A stretch of 64,000 nt of DNA, taken from JBGMEA01 sp041447245. GTDB lineage: Bacteria; Bacillota; Clostridia; Eubacteriales; Anaerofustaceae. Numbering within the stretch: position 1 is the stretch's first letter; each line of letters begins with the position of its first letter. Shown here piece by piece: positions 15,932 to 24,613 of this stretch. The notes beneath the pieces were generated by a model. The model did not search any database. It was not told the DNA's origin and saw nothing but the letters and a program-made list of their open reading frames with translations. Location: the NCBI GenBank assembly GCA_041447245.1, contig JBGMEA010000012.1, positions 310,001 through 374,000 of the forward strand, read 5' to 3'. A program made the position numbers and the translations under genes.

Positions 15932-18691
15932 ATGAAAGAAAAACCGAGGCGAAAGTTCGTCGGCACGGGATTGAAAATCGTTATTTTGATTGTCATTCTC
16001 GCAGTCGCTGCTTTTGTCGGGCTCAATGAGTTTTATATCAATATTCTTTGGTTTCGGGAAGTCGGGTATCTCCAGGTATTCCTGAAATCGCTGACAACGC
16101 AGCTTACCATGGGGGTGCCGCTCTTTTTGGTTCTGTTCCTTATTTTGAGTGTGTATTATAAGCTTTTGACCCGCAGCGGAGGAAAGACCAATCTGGTGGA
16201 GGCGGAAGGATCAAAAAAACGATTTGTGCGGGGGAAGCTTCCTTATCTGCTTTCCGCAGGCGTGTCTTTGTTTTCGAGCATTCTGATTACGTCAGATCTG
16301 TGGTATAAATGGCTCGAGTTCCGCAACAGTGTGCCGTTCAATGAAGCCGATCCGATTTTCGGTCGGGATGTTTCGTTTTATGTGTTTCGGCTTCCGTTCT
16401 ATCAGGGGCTGCTGTCCGTCGGATATACATTGCTGTTTATTCTCGCCGCATCCACTGTGCTGTATTCTTTTTTGGTGATAGCGGTAAAAAATCGTGAAGT
16501 CAAACAAATTGATCTGCAGGGAATTCAGGTGAAGGGATTTTTCTCCCAACTGTGGTCGACATTTCGGGTGCAGCTGAGTATCTTTGCGGCGGTCTTCTTT
16601 GTGATGCTCGCCATGAGCATGTATCTGAAACGGTTCACATACCTTTACGATGCGAGCGGCATCGTGTATGGTGCGACTTATACCGACGCGCATATACTGA
16701 TTCCGTTTTATCTGATCATGGCAGGGTTATGCCTGTTGGCTGCACTGTCTACCCTTTATTTCGGGCTGACGAAAAAAATCAAGCCGTTCCTGATTACCGC
16801 AGCTGTGCTGATCGTCGTGAATCTGGGAGGAGTATTGGTCGGCGGTATCGTGCAGAATTATGTGGTTTCCCCGAATGAATATTCCAAGGAATCCGAATAT
16901 ATCGGCTATCATATCGAAAACACGCAAAAGGCATACAATATCAACGATGTGGAAGTCAAGGAGTACGATGTACAGGAAGATATCACTTCTGCGGATATCA
17001 TGAACAATCTCACAACAATCAACAATATTCCCGTGAATGATTATCTTCCGGCCATCGATACTTACAATTCCATTCAGGGCATCCGTCCGTATTACCAGTT
17101 TACGGACGTGGATGTGGATCGGTATTATCTGAACGGTACGTATACGGAGGTCTTCATTTCGGCACGAGAAATGAATAATTCGCTGTTGGATTCTTCCGCT
17201 CAGACATGGATCAATCTGCATCTGAAATATACGCACGGCTTTGGTGTCGTGGTTTCCCCCGTCAATGCGGTTACGGCGACGGGGCAGCCGGTGCTGATTT
17301 CTCAGGATATTCCGGCAAAGACCTCCTATCCGAATCTGAGTGTGGATCAGGAGCGGATTTATTTCGGTGAAATGACCGACACTTACGCTGTTGTGAACAC
17401 CAAAACGAATGAATTCGATTATCCGTCCGGTGACGACAACATGGAAAATCAATATGAAGGAACCGCCGGAATTCCGCTGACATTTTTCAATCGTATTTCT
17501 TTTTCCATGAGCAATGCCACATTGAAATTCTTGCTTTCGTCGGACGTTACAAACGACAGCAAGATCATCATCAATCGCAATGTGATGCAGCGTGTGGAAA
17601 AAATCGCTCCGTTCCTGACATATGACGATGATCCGTATCTGGTTTCGGCGGACGGAAAACTTTACTGGATTATCGACGCGCTGACGACGACCGACAAATA
17701 TCCATATTCCGAACCGACTTCCGACGGGTACAATTATATCCGCAACTCGGTGAAGATCGTCATCGATGCCTACAACGGGGATGTGACGTACTATCTGGTC
17801 GACCCCACCGATCCGATCGCTGCATCTTACGCGAAGATTTATCCCGATCTGTTTCGATCGTTCGATGAAATGCCGACCGAAATCAAAGCTCATCTGCGTT
17901 ATTCCGAAGACCTGTTCAGCGTGCAGGCGCAGATGTACGCAACATATCATATGAGCAACACCACCGTATTTTACAACAAAGAAGATGTGTGGAATATTGC
18001 GACGCAATATTATCAGACCAGCAATCAGGCAAGCAGTGTGAATCCGACTTATCTGATCATGAAACTGCCGGACAGACAGGAAGAATTTTTGCTGATTATT
18101 CCTTACACTCCGCAGAATAAGGACAATATGGTAGGGTGGATGGCGGGCGTCTGCGACGGTGACGATTACGGGAAATTGATTGTGTACAAATTCGGGAAAA
18201 GCAATCTGGTATACGGGCCGATGCAGATTGAGCAGCGAATCGATCAGGACACGACGATTTCTCCCCAGCTGACTCTGCTCAGTCAGCAGGGATCGACCGT
18301 GCTGCGCGGAAATCTGATGACGATTCCGATCGGCGATTCGATTCTTTATATCGAACCGATTTACGTCAAATCCAGCGGCAGCGACAGCAGTATTCCCGAA
18401 GCAAAAAAAGTGATCGTCGGATATGCCGATAAACTCGTAATGTCGGATACCATCGACGAAGCGCTTTCCCAGATTTTCAATTTGGACGAAGGGAGCACCA
18501 CCGGAAGCGCTTCCGGCGGCAGCGGCAGTTCCGGTTCTTCCTCAGACGGTACTGCGGCAGAACTTTCCGCACAGGCGTTGGATTTGTACAACAAAGCCAT
18601 TGCGGCTTCTTCGGCAGGGGACTGGACGAATTACGGCATATACCTTCAACAGCTTGGAGACGTGTTGGCTCAGCTGCAGGCTTTGCAATAG
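15932..18691 (+). CDS. UPF0182 family large membrane protein
   Basis: A 919-residue protein of the UPF0182 (COG1615) family. The first 330 residues hold about seven membrane helices, beginning IVILIVILAVAAFVGL; the rest is a large, probably extracellular, beta-rich domain with typical family phrases (TYTEVFISAREMN, TYPN/YPNLSVDQERIYFGE, HLRYSEDLFSVQAQMYATYHM). A Gly/Ser-rich linker (near residue 860) leads to a short helical C-terminus. AGGAGG lies before the ATG. Function is unknown in all species I know of. It may be co-transcribed with the phosphohexomutase. Confidence 0.93.
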   Translation: MKEKPRRKFVGTGLKIVILIVILAVAAFVGLNEFYINILWFREVGYLQVFLKSLTTQLTMGVPLFLVLFLILSVYYKLLTRSGGKTNLVEAEGSKKRFVRGKLPYLLSAGVSLFSSILITSDLWYKWLEFRNSVPFNEADPIFGRDVSFYVFRLPFYQGLLSVGYTLLFILAASTVLYSFLVIAVKNREVKQIDLQGIQVKGFFSQLWSTFRVQLSIFAAVFFVMLAMSMYLKRFTYLYDASGIVYGATYTDAHILIPFYLIMAGLCLLAALSTLYFGLTKKIKPFLITAAVLIVVNLGGVLVGGIVQNYVVSPNEYSKESEYIGYHIENTQKAYNINDVEVKEYDVQEDITSADIMNNLTTINNIPVNDYLPAIDTYNSIQGIRPYYQFTDVDVDRYYLNGTYTEVFISAREMNNSLLDSSAQTWINLHLKYTHGFGVVVSPVNAVTATGQPVLISQDIPAKTSYPNLSVDQERIYFGEMTDTYAVVNTKTNEFDYPSGDDNMENQYEGTAGIPLTFFNRISFSMSNATLKFLLSSDVTNDSKIIINRNVMQRVEKIAPFLTYDDDPYLVSADGKLYWIIDALTTTDKYPYSEPTSDGYNYIRNSVKIVIDAYNGDVTYYLVDPTDPIAASYAKIYPDLFRSFDEMPTEIKAHLRYSEDLFSVQAQMYATYHMSNTTVFYNKEDVWNIATQYYQTSNQASSVNPTYLIMKLPDRQEEFLLIIPYTPQNKDNMVGWMAGVCDGDDYGKLIVYKFGKSNLVYGPMQIEQRIDQDTTISPQLTLLSQQGSTVLRGNLMTIPIGDSILYIEPIYVKSSGSDSSIPEAKKVIVGYADKLVMSDTIDEALSQIFNLDEGSTTGSASGGSGSSGSSSDGTAAELSAQALDLYNKAIAASSAGDWTNYGIYLQQLGDVLAQLQALQ

Positions 18692-18717
18692 CCTTATGTA
18701 TGCTCATCCATTTTAAA

Positions 18718-18747
18718 AAAAGGAGCGGAATCTTCCGCTTCTTTTCC
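18718..18747 (+). terminator. Terminator after the UPF0182 gene
   Basis: Stem AGCGGAA / TTCCGCT with a very short loop, followed by TCTTTTCCTTTT. Confidence 0.7.
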
Positions 18748-18757
18748 TTTTCATTGC

Positions 18758-18786
18758 TTGCCTGAGCAAACCTGTCATGTTACAAT
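18758..18786 (+). promoter_or_regulatory. Promoter of the EFR1-type gene
   Basis: TTGCCT (18758-18763), 17 bases, TACAAT (18781-18786), 30 bp before the ATG. The inverted repeat CTGTCAT / ATGACAG (18772-18791) covers the -10 box and could be an operator. Confidence 0.55.
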
Positions 18787-18816
18787 GACAGAAAACCTTT
18801 TTGGAGAGATCCCATC

Positions 18817-19593
18817 ATGCAGATGTTTTATTTTTCCGGTACGGGAAATTCAAAGTATATTGCGGAATTATTTTGTGAAAAATATGATGCTTCATGTCAT
18901 TCCATCGAAGAAGATATTGATTTTGCCGCTTTGATTTCGCGAACGGACACGATTGGATTCTGTTATCCCGTTTACGGTTCCTGTGTGCCCAGAATCATGC
19001 GCGAATTTGTTACGGAGCATAAAGGATTGCTTTCCGAAAAAAAGCTGATTGTGTTTTGTACGCAGCTGATGTTTTCGGGAGACGGCGCGCGGGCGCTGAC
19101 CGATCTGTTGGACGCTGACGCAAGGCGTCGTGTATTGTATGCCGAGCACTTCTTTATGCCGAACAATATCTGTAACTTTGCACTGTTTCGGATAAAAAAC
19201 GGAGAGCAAAACAATGCGAAACTGCGCAAAGCGAACAAAAAAACAGATCGTGTCTGTCATGATCTGAAACGCGGGAAACGGGTTTTGAGAGGGTTTGGCG
19301 TGCTTTCCCATGTGATCGGGCTCTCACAGAGCAAATTTTTTCCTGCCATGGAATCAAACAGCCGCAATGATGTGAGCATTGATTCCGATTGCATCGCCTG
19401 CGGCATTTGCGCAAGGTTGTGCCCGATGCATAATCTGGAACTCACGGAACAGGGTGTTTCGCAGAAAGGAAACTGTACGCTTTGCTATCGCTGCGTCAAT
19501 GCCTGCCCAAAGCAAGCGATTACCGTCTTGATCCATAAAAAACCGAATGTTCAGTATCTCGGGATCGGTACAATAAAAAAGCAGGAAGGATGA
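18817..19593 (+). CDS. EFR1-type flavodoxin-ferredoxin fusion protein
   Basis: A 258-residue electron-transfer protein. The N-terminal half is a flavodoxin-like FMN domain (YFSGTGNSKYIAELF, the phosphate loop at residues 5-19). The C-terminal quarter carries two [4Fe-4S] motifs: CIACGICARLCP (near 193) and CTLCYRCVNACP (near 223). This order is that of the EFR1 family of Clostridia, whose redox partners are not known. It is a single-gene unit with its own promoter; the next gene on the right is convergent. Confidence 0.9.
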   Translation: MQMFYFSGTGNSKYIAELFCEKYDASCHSIEEDIDFAALISRTDTIGFCYPVYGSCVPRIMREFVTEHKGLLSEKKLIVFCTQLMFSGDGARALTDLLDADARRRVLYAEHFFMPNNICNFALFRIKNGEQNNAKLRKANKKTDRVCHDLKRGKRVLRGFGVLSHVIGLSQSKFFPAMESNSRNDVSIDSDCIACGICARLCPMHNLELTEQGVSQKGNCTLCYRCVNACPKQAITVLIHKKPNVQYLGIGTIKKQEG

Positions 19594-19714
19594 ACCGGTT
19601 AATTAATCGAAGTCAGAAGAAAGACAAACGTTATTCAAAGCCCTATACCGTTCAGAACTGTGTGGGGCTTTGATCATTCAGATCATACGAAAGACGTTCG
19701 TGATAGGAATGCTT
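19594..19714. other. Intergenic hairpin region
   Basis: Contains the inverted repeat CAAAGCCC / GGGCTTTG (about 19636-19673) with a 22-base loop and no T run. It may end transcripts from either side but is not a clear intrinsic terminator. Nothing else is visible. Confidence 0.4.
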
Positions 19715-19861
19715 TCACTCGATTGCTAATTCTGCCATAAGTCTTTGTCCGACAGTTGCATCAATCTGCCTTTTGAGCTTGGAGAGGGGTTGACTTTCGA
19801 TTTTCTCCTGCCTTTGCCGTTCCGCTTCAGCCTCAGCGCTGCACAAGTTTTCAACGTACAT
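19715..19861 (-). CDS. 48-aa ORF or gene remnant after the NERD gene
   Basis: A frame of 48 residues beginning MYVENLCSAEAEAERQRQEK and ending LMAELAIE, strongly helical and charged, and protein-like in composition. It begins 43 bp after the NERD stop on the same strand. I see only a weak ribosome-binding site, so it may be the tail of a decayed gene rather than a working one. No family is recognised. Confidence 0.35.
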   Translation of the reverse strand: MYVENLCSAEAEAERQRQEKIESQPLSKLKRQIDATVGQRLMAELAIE

Positions 19862-19903
19862 TCGAGCATCTTATGCTCTCTTTATGCTGATTCTGTGTAT
19901 TTA

Positions 19904-20539
19904 TTACGATAGAACCTTTGTAATTTGCTCGATGTCTTGTCTGGTCAATCGGTTGCGACCTGGTGTATGGATCACTCGGTCGATGTCCGATCTGCCTGAC
20001 AGGATGTATTCGCTGACTACGGGGCTGTTACCGTTAAGCAGAATGGCGTAACCGTCAACCCAGACGCTTATAGCGTAGTAGTCCAAATACATGGCAAGCA
20101 CATATACCTGCCGCTTTACCTGCTTGATCGGGTTTTTTACCTTCTTTGAATAGGTGTTGTCGGCATCTGTGGTATGGGTCTTTATCCACTCATAATCATC
20201 TTCATTGCCACTGAGCCATCCGTTATAATTCTTGACCTCAATGATAAAAACGCCGTATTTGTTTACCACAACGTTGTCAAGCTCTGCCGGTTTATTCTCA
20301 AAGGAAATCCGAACATTCGTAAACATTCTGTCGTCTTGCCGGAGTACTGATCGAATCATATCTGCCGCTCTCTGTTCTCCGATGCGACCCACTATTCTTT
20401 CGGGCGTCTCTGGTATCCAAGGTTGGCTCGGATATCGAGGTTGATGCAGATCTCGATGTTTCCTTGATGAAACAGATTTGGCAATATTGACTATGATAAT
20501 CATCAGAATGATGATTGCTGCAATTACTATGGCTATCAA
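19904..20539 (-). CDS. NERD-domain protein with N-terminal membrane anchor
   Basis: A 211-residue protein: an N-terminal membrane helix (IAIVIAAIIILMIIIVNI), a basic linker, then a NERD (nuclease-related) domain, about residues 50-160, with GRIGEQRAADMI, ELDNVVVNKYGVFIIEVKNY and NPIKQVKRQVYVLAMYL. The Glu/Lys of the 'FIIEVKNY' strand match the PD-(D/E)xK-like core. The start is TTG at 20539, 7 bases after a GAGGGGG ribosome-binding site. NERD proteins are widespread and may process DNA; no defence partner is next to it. The neighbouring small frames look like accessory or decayed DNA. Confidence 0.85.
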   Translation of the reverse strand: MIAIVIAAIIILMIIIVNIAKSVSSRKHRDLHQPRYPSQPWIPETPERIVGRIGEQRAADMIRSVLRQDDRMFTNVRISFENKPAELDNVVVNKYGVFIIEVKNYNGWLSGNEDDYEWIKTHTTDADNTYSKKVKNPIKQVKRQVYVLAMYLDYYAISVWVDGYAILLNGNSPVVSEYILSGRSDIDRVIHTPGRNRLTRQDIEQITKVLS

Positions 20540-20560
20540 CTCATTACCCCCTCAACGCGA

Positions 20561-20806
20561 TTAAGCTACTTGACCCTTTCCATTCAAGTCTTTGCTGAAT
20601 CCAATATAAAAGACACGTTCTCTTTTCGCAACGACACCATATTCTTTTGCTTTTAAAAAGTTTGAGACAACAGTCTCTTGCGTTAAAAATGGCATTTGAC
20701 GCGTTATTCTTATCTTGGATGATCCCACCATACTGCCGTCTCTCATGCATAGATATGGCATTATTTTACTATTCATCCCGTAATTTTTCAAGAGATGACG
20801 CTGCAT
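20561..20806 (-). CDS. Hypothetical small protein upstream of the NERD gene
   Basis: An open frame of up to 81 residues ending RERVFYIGFSKDLNGKGQVA, 21 bp before the NERD start. Its composition is protein-like, but no ATG in it has a clear ribosome-binding site (candidates are MQRHLL, MNSKIM and MPYLCM). It could be a gene remnant. No family is recognised. Confidence 0.35.
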   Translation of the reverse strand: MQRHLLKNYGMNSKIMPYLCMRDGSMVGSSKIRITRQMPFLTQETVVSNFLKAKEYGVVAKRERVFYIGFSKDLNGKGQVA

Positions 20807-21169
20807 GTCAGGAATTGCTTACAAAATAAAAGCACCTCAAATCTTTAGATTGAGCGCTTTGAAATAGCCTGATAGTGAATGTTAAGCCTTGACTATCCTC
20901 TCAAATTATTCAAGTTCTTAATGAAGAATCAGGAGAAACTGATTCCCCTGATCTTGTGTAAAAATGTCAGGGCTTGTTAATATGATTTCGTAATCGCATC
21001 GTTTATGGTACCGTAGGTTCAGTTTGCGTCTTCTCCTCTTGAGCGAGCTGCCCGAGTGTGTGAGGCTACAACAGGTGCGGTGTTACGATTCTCAGATTCT
21101 CTTTTTTACTGCATTTGCGGAATTTCTATCCTTTGCTTGTTCTATCTTTTTCTTTTCTTTCCTGTATAA
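20807..21169. other. Stretch without recognisable genes
   Basis: About 360 bp of AT-rich sequence between the NERD region and the terminator of the COG0523 operon. Frames present have no ribosome-binding sites or family signatures. I see nothing definite here. Confidence 0.5.
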
Positions 21170-21206
21170 TCAAAAAAGCAGACATGTCTTTTTTATGTCT
21201 GCTTTT
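21170..21206 (-). terminator. Terminator of the COG0523 operon
   Basis: Perfect 12-bp stem AAAAGCAGACAT / ATGTCTGCTTTT with a 9-base loop; on the minus strand it is followed by TTTTTTG. Confidence 0.8.
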
Positions 21207-21248
21207 AGTTTACTTGTTCAATAACTGATTCCTCCCGCTTTTTGGGTC

Positions 21249-21710
21249 TCATTGTTTCAATATGCCAAACGTTTGCTGCATGATTGACTGCAACTGCTGC
21301 GGCGTGATGCCGAACACGATGGCGACTCCTTCGATCTTTGCGCCGCTTCCTTGAAGTATGCGCCTGTTTGCATCCGTATCGGTTACGGATAGGATACAGC
21401 TGTCGCTTTCTTCTTTTACGATTGCTTTAATATGTCCGATCAGTCCTCCGAATTCGTTGACGCGAGAAGCGATTTGCTCCAGTAGTTTTCCTGTTGATTC
21501 CTGCGCATCGTTGAAAGATTTTTCCGTTTTCAGACGGTACGAGCCAACCACGGAGGAATCATGCGTGGTGACGCTGATTGCAATTCCGTTTTCTTCGGTG
21601 TCCAAATGTGCATGTTCGTGATGCCCGTGGTCGTTATGTTCTTGCGAATGTCCGAGTGGATCAGCAATCTCTTTCTGTACTTTAGGATGAGAGTGCTCCG
21701 AATGATTCAT
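21249..21710 (-). CDS. His-rich protein coupled to a COG0523 GTPase
   Basis: A 153-residue protein. The N-terminus is a His-rich segment (MNHSEHSH, and QEHNDHGHHEHAHLD near residues 24-40), a probable metal-binding stretch. The rest is one alpha/beta domain with an ACT-like feel (ITPQQLQSIMQQTFGIL at the end) that I cannot name. The start at 21710 follows GGAGG by 7 bases and overlaps the upstream GTPase stop in an ATGA, so the two proteins are made together. A metal-delivery partnership is plausible: COG0523 GTPases often have His-rich loops, and here the His-rich part is on a separate protein. Confidence 0.7.
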   Translation of the reverse strand: MNHSEHSHPKVQKEIADPLGHSQEHNDHGHHEHAHLDTEENGIAISVTTHDSSVVGSYRLKTEKSFNDAQESTGKLLEQIASRVNEFGGLIGHIKAIVKEESDSCILSVTDTDANRRILQGSGAKIEGVAIVFGITPQQLQSIMQQTFGILKQ

Positions 21711-22321
21711 GCCGGCACCTCCGTCGGCGTTTTCAGAATATACTGCCACAATTCGATCGGAATCTTCTCAGACGCGCAGATCGGAAAACGTTTTGCGCTC
21801 GGATTGAAGCCGGCAAGCGAATGGTCAACTTCATCCAGCGTTCTGTTGTCGACCAGGTCGATCTTGTTGACAAGGATCACATCCGCCTCCTTGAGCTGGT
21901 CGCCGATGAGCATCCCCATGGGGCGCAGCAGCCTTTGCCAACGCTGCGCATCCGCAACACAGATGATGCGGCTGTCGATTTTGAGCGAATATTGGAGATT
22001 TTCTTTGATATTGTGCGGATAGGCGATGCCGGTGGCTTCCATAATGATCCAATCGGGATTCATTTCACGCATGATATTGGAGACATTGACGATCAATTCT
22101 CCCGACATCGTGCAGCAGACGCATCCGGAAAACATGGTTTCCACTTTGTATCCGTCACTTTTGAGGATTTGGTCGTCCACGCTGATTTCCCCGATTTCAT
22201 TTTCCAGTATTGCAACTGTCGCTTTCGGTGCGTCTCCGTCTCCGATGAGGTATTTTGCCATCTGCAATACAATGCTTGTTTTGCCGGAACCGAGGAACCC
22301 GCCCATAATAATCATATTCAT
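21707..22321 (-). CDS. CobW/HypB/UreG-type (COG0523) GTPase
   Basis: A 204-residue P-loop GTPase with Walker A GGFLGSGKTS (residues 6-15), the metal-binding CxCC motif of COG0523 (SGCVCCTMSG, near 68-77) and the VNKIDLVD base-recognition motif. It is short, with only the G domain and without the usual CobW C-terminal domain. COG0523 members deliver Zn, Co or other metals to client enzymes. The start at 22321 is supported by AAGGAAG; the longer frame has no such site. The client might be a corrinoid or nickel enzyme in this genome, but nothing here shows which. Confidence 0.88.
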   Translation of the reverse strand: MNMIIMGGFLGSGKTSIVLQMAKYLIGDGDAPKATVAILENEIGEISVDDQILKSDGYKVETMFSGCVCCTMSGELIVNVSNIMREMNPDWIIMEATGIAYPHNIKENLQYSLKIDSRIICVADAQRWQRLLRPMGMLIGDQLKEADVILVNKIDLVDNRTLDEVDHSLAGFNPSAKRFPICASEKIPIELWQYILKTPTEVPA

Positions 22322-22418
22322 TGCATCGTTCTTCCTTTTTGCCGTATTATTACATCTATATAATAACAGCATACCCTGTTCTTTCGTGTGAATCAATTAT
22401 TTTTCAAAAATTAATCAA

Positions 22419-22453
22419 CAAAAAACCTACCCGTTATTGTTGACAGATAGGTT
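22419..22453 (-). terminator. Terminator after the C_GCAxxG_C_C gene
   Basis: On the minus strand AACCTATC pairs with GGGTAGGTT (one G-U pair) and is followed by a TTTTTTG run, 59 bp after the stop codon at 22512. Confidence 0.6.
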
Positions 22454-22511
22454 CGGCTGACAATTTTATGAAGATGCCATCCTTTTGATACGATCTTGGC
22501 TGCAGTCAGGA

Positions 22512-22949
22512 TTATTTCAGAAATTCATCCAACAGTTCCGCGGCATATTCCACGTAAACCGCGCAGGGTTTTTTCTGATAAAATTCATTGTTTTGTTCGC
22601 CTTTGAGAAAACCATCCGCTTTGGACCAGCCTTCCAGATCTCTGCACACGAGCGAGCCGTATTTTTCGGTGAATTTATCGCCGAACGATTTGATGCGGGC
22701 ATAGTGTTCTTTCTTTTCGTCCGGGGAGGATTTTTCGGTGAAACCGTATTTGATACCCAGCACCATAAATGCGCCGGAGAGTACGCCGCACACTTCTTTC
22801 ATGCCGCCCATGCCTCCGCCGAACGAGGAGGAAAGTTTAGCGGCAGATGCTTCGTCCATGCCAGTCACATCCGTAAATGCGACGAAGACGGATTGCGCGC
22901 AGTTGAATCCTTTTTTGAAATTGTCGATGGCTTTTTGCTTGTGATCCAT
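22512..22949 (-). CDS. C_GCAxxG_C_C family protein
   Basis: A 145-residue protein with the family pattern: NCAQSVF (Cys near 17), GGGMGGMKEVCGVLSGAFMVLG (near 44-65) and later conserved Cys. This family of small redox or metal proteins is common in anaerobes and often sits near molybdenum, corrinoid or oxidoreductase genes; its function is not established. A second member occurs at 44219-44734. This copy appears monocistronic. Confidence 0.88.
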   Translation of the reverse strand: MDHKQKAIDNFKKGFNCAQSVFVAFTDVTGMDEASAAKLSSSFGGGMGGMKEVCGVLSGAFMVLGIKYGFTEKSSPDEKKEHYARIKSFGDKFTEKYGSLVCRDLEGWSKADGFLKGEQNNEFYQKKPCAVYVEYAAELLDEFLK

Positions 22950-23135
22950 TGCATAATTCCTTTCATCACGGTCTTTTTCTCCAATTATAGCACAATTCTT
23001 TTTTCGGAGAACAAAAATCGGGAAGAAAAGAGCGGATAAAATCGAATATACAAAAAAATATTCATAAATTCTTTTTTGTCTGATATAATTAGCTTAGAAA
23101 GCTTCTTGTTTTACGATTGACGGGAGGTGAATCGT

Positions 23136-23579
23136 ATGAAAAGAAATCCCATTCTGGCAAAACTGTTTGCCTTGGTCGGAACTATCCTTACCGCCGGACC
23201 CATCGTGTTCATGTTTGCCACGGGCATTGTCGGTTCGGTCATGAGAAAACAGCTGATGATGGATTATCTTATTCCGGCAGAACTGTTCATCGCAGTGCTC
23301 TCGGGCGCCCTTCTGCTTTTGATTGCTGCTTTGATGACGCACACTTGCGTCAAATCGATCGCATGGGGATTCGGCATTGCAGTGGCGGCATTTGTTGCAA
23401 CCATGCTGTATACGATGCTCAGCGGGCTGGCTTCGGGAGATATCGAGCCGAACGGCATGGCGTTTGTCTTCGCGTTGGTCGGGATCATCGCTTATGATCT
23501 TGCGGTTGCAGAACTCGGTGTTGCCGGGATTGTTCTCTGCTCCAAACTGCTCACCAAAAAACGCAGCATCGCTCAGTAA
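23136..23579 (+). CDS. Four-helix membrane protein, uncharacterised
   Basis: A 147-residue integral membrane protein with about four hydrophobic helices (for example FALVGTILTAGPIVFMFATGI and LFIAVLSGALLLLIAALM). The start at ATG 23136 follows GGGAGGTG by 6 bases; the GTG at 23127 overlaps that ribosome-binding site and is unlikely. No family is recognised. A clear terminator follows. Confidence 0.7.
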   Translation: MKRNPILAKLFALVGTILTAGPIVFMFATGIVGSVMRKQLMMDYLIPAELFIAVLSGALLLLIAALMTHTCVKSIAWGFGIAVAAFVATMLYTMLSGLASGDIEPNGMAFVFALVGIIAYDLAVAELGVAGIVLCSKLLTKKRSIAQ

Positions 23580-23584
23580 ATAAA

Positions 23585-23613
23585 ATGAAAGCAGCCGTCG
23601 AAGGGCTGCTTTT
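23585..23613 (+). terminator. Terminator after the membrane protein gene
   Basis: AAGCAGCC / GGGCTGCTT stem and a TTTTTT run directly after the stop codon. Confidence 0.85.
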
Positions 23614-23626
23614 TTGCTGCATTTCA

Positions 23627-24613
23627 TCAAGGATTGCAGATGTTGATCGGTTGTTTTCCGTTTTCGACCGCAAGGATGTTGCTCCAGACCGTCTTGTGCA
23701 TTGTCTGAAACGCTTGCAGTGTGGTGCCTGCGATATGCGGAGAGAAGAGCACTTTATATCGGCAGGATTCCGACAGCTTCAGCAGCGGGTTATCTTTCGT
23801 GACCGGTTCGGGAGTCAGGGTGTCGAACGCCGCTCCCGCAAGTTGTCCTGCTTCCAGTGCTTTGGCAAGGGCTTGCTGATCGATCAGTTCTCCCCGTGCC
23901 GTATTGATGAGAATGGCATTCGGTTTGAGCACCGCCAAGCGTGTTGCATCGATGTAATTCACTGTGTCGGAAGTGACAGGCAAATGCAGGCTGATAATAT
24001 CGCAGCTCCTGAGCAATTCATCCAATGCGAGATAGTCCACACCCAAAGCTTGTTCAGCCTGCGCATTTGGTGTGGAGTGAAAACAGCTGACCTTGCAGCC
24101 AAAGGCTTTGAGGCGTTTGGCTGTTTCTTTTGCGATCATACCGAAGCCGATGAGTCCGACGTGCGCTGCATTCAATTCGTTGATGCCATCCAGAATGAAT
24201 GCTCCTTTGGCTTCGATTTGTCTGCCGCTGCGCACCATCATGTCGCCTTCGAGCAGTCTTCGCTGCATGGCAAGCATCAGCATGACGGTATGTTCCGCAA
24301 CTGCGACTGCGTTGGCTGCCGCATTGTTGCATACGAACACTCCATGCGCTTTCGCCGCGGCCGTGTCGATTTTGTTGAATGCGACTCCCTCAGAGTGAAT
24401 CAGTTTCAGCTTCGACATATTCGCAATGAGATTGGCACTTACTTCCCGGATCGCATCCGCAAAAATATAATCGGCATCCGGAGCGGCTTTCAATATTTCA
24501 TCGTCTGTTTTCAGCCCTTCCGCATAAATGAGTTCCCATTCGGACGGAAGGGAAGAAAGATCATAAAATTTTCTGACGCGTTTTTCCGATGTCAGTATCA
24601 AGACTTTTGTCAT
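23627..24613 (-). CDS. D-isomer-specific 2-hydroxyacid dehydrogenase
   Basis: A 328-residue NAD-dependent dehydrogenase. The Rossmann loop reads VGLIGFGMIAKETAKRL (near residue 150), and the catalytic residues are recognisable in NTARGELID (Arg), AFDTLTPEP (Glu) and FSPHIAGTT (His). It resembles phosphoglycerate or lactate dehydrogenase-type enzymes; the true substrate is unclear. GGAGG is 6 bases before ATG 24613, so the start is good even though it lies 53 bp inside the upstream Crp/Fnr gene. The overlap implies co-expression, and the regulator may control the pair. Confidence 0.9.
   Translation of the reverse strand: MTKVLILTSEKRVRKFYDLSSLPSEWELIYAEGLKTDDEILKAAPDADYIFADAIREVSANLIANMSKLKLIHSEGVAFNKIDTAAAKAHGVFVCNNAAANAVAVAEHTVMLMLAMQRRLLEGDMMVRSGRQIEAKGAFILDGINELNAAHVGLIGFGMIAKETAKRLKAFGCKVSCFHSTPNAQAEQALGVDYLALDELLRSCDIISLHLPVTSDTVNYIDATRLAVLKPNAILINTARGELIDQQALAKALEAGQLAGAAFDTLTPEPVTKDNPLLKLSESCRYKVLFSPHIAGTTLQAFQTMHKTVWSNILAVENGKQPINICNP

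Noticed and set aside
16727..18007. 426-residue open frame antisense to the UPF0182 gene
   Set aside because: His/Ile/Arg-rich shadow of the real gene; no ribosome-binding site or known motif.
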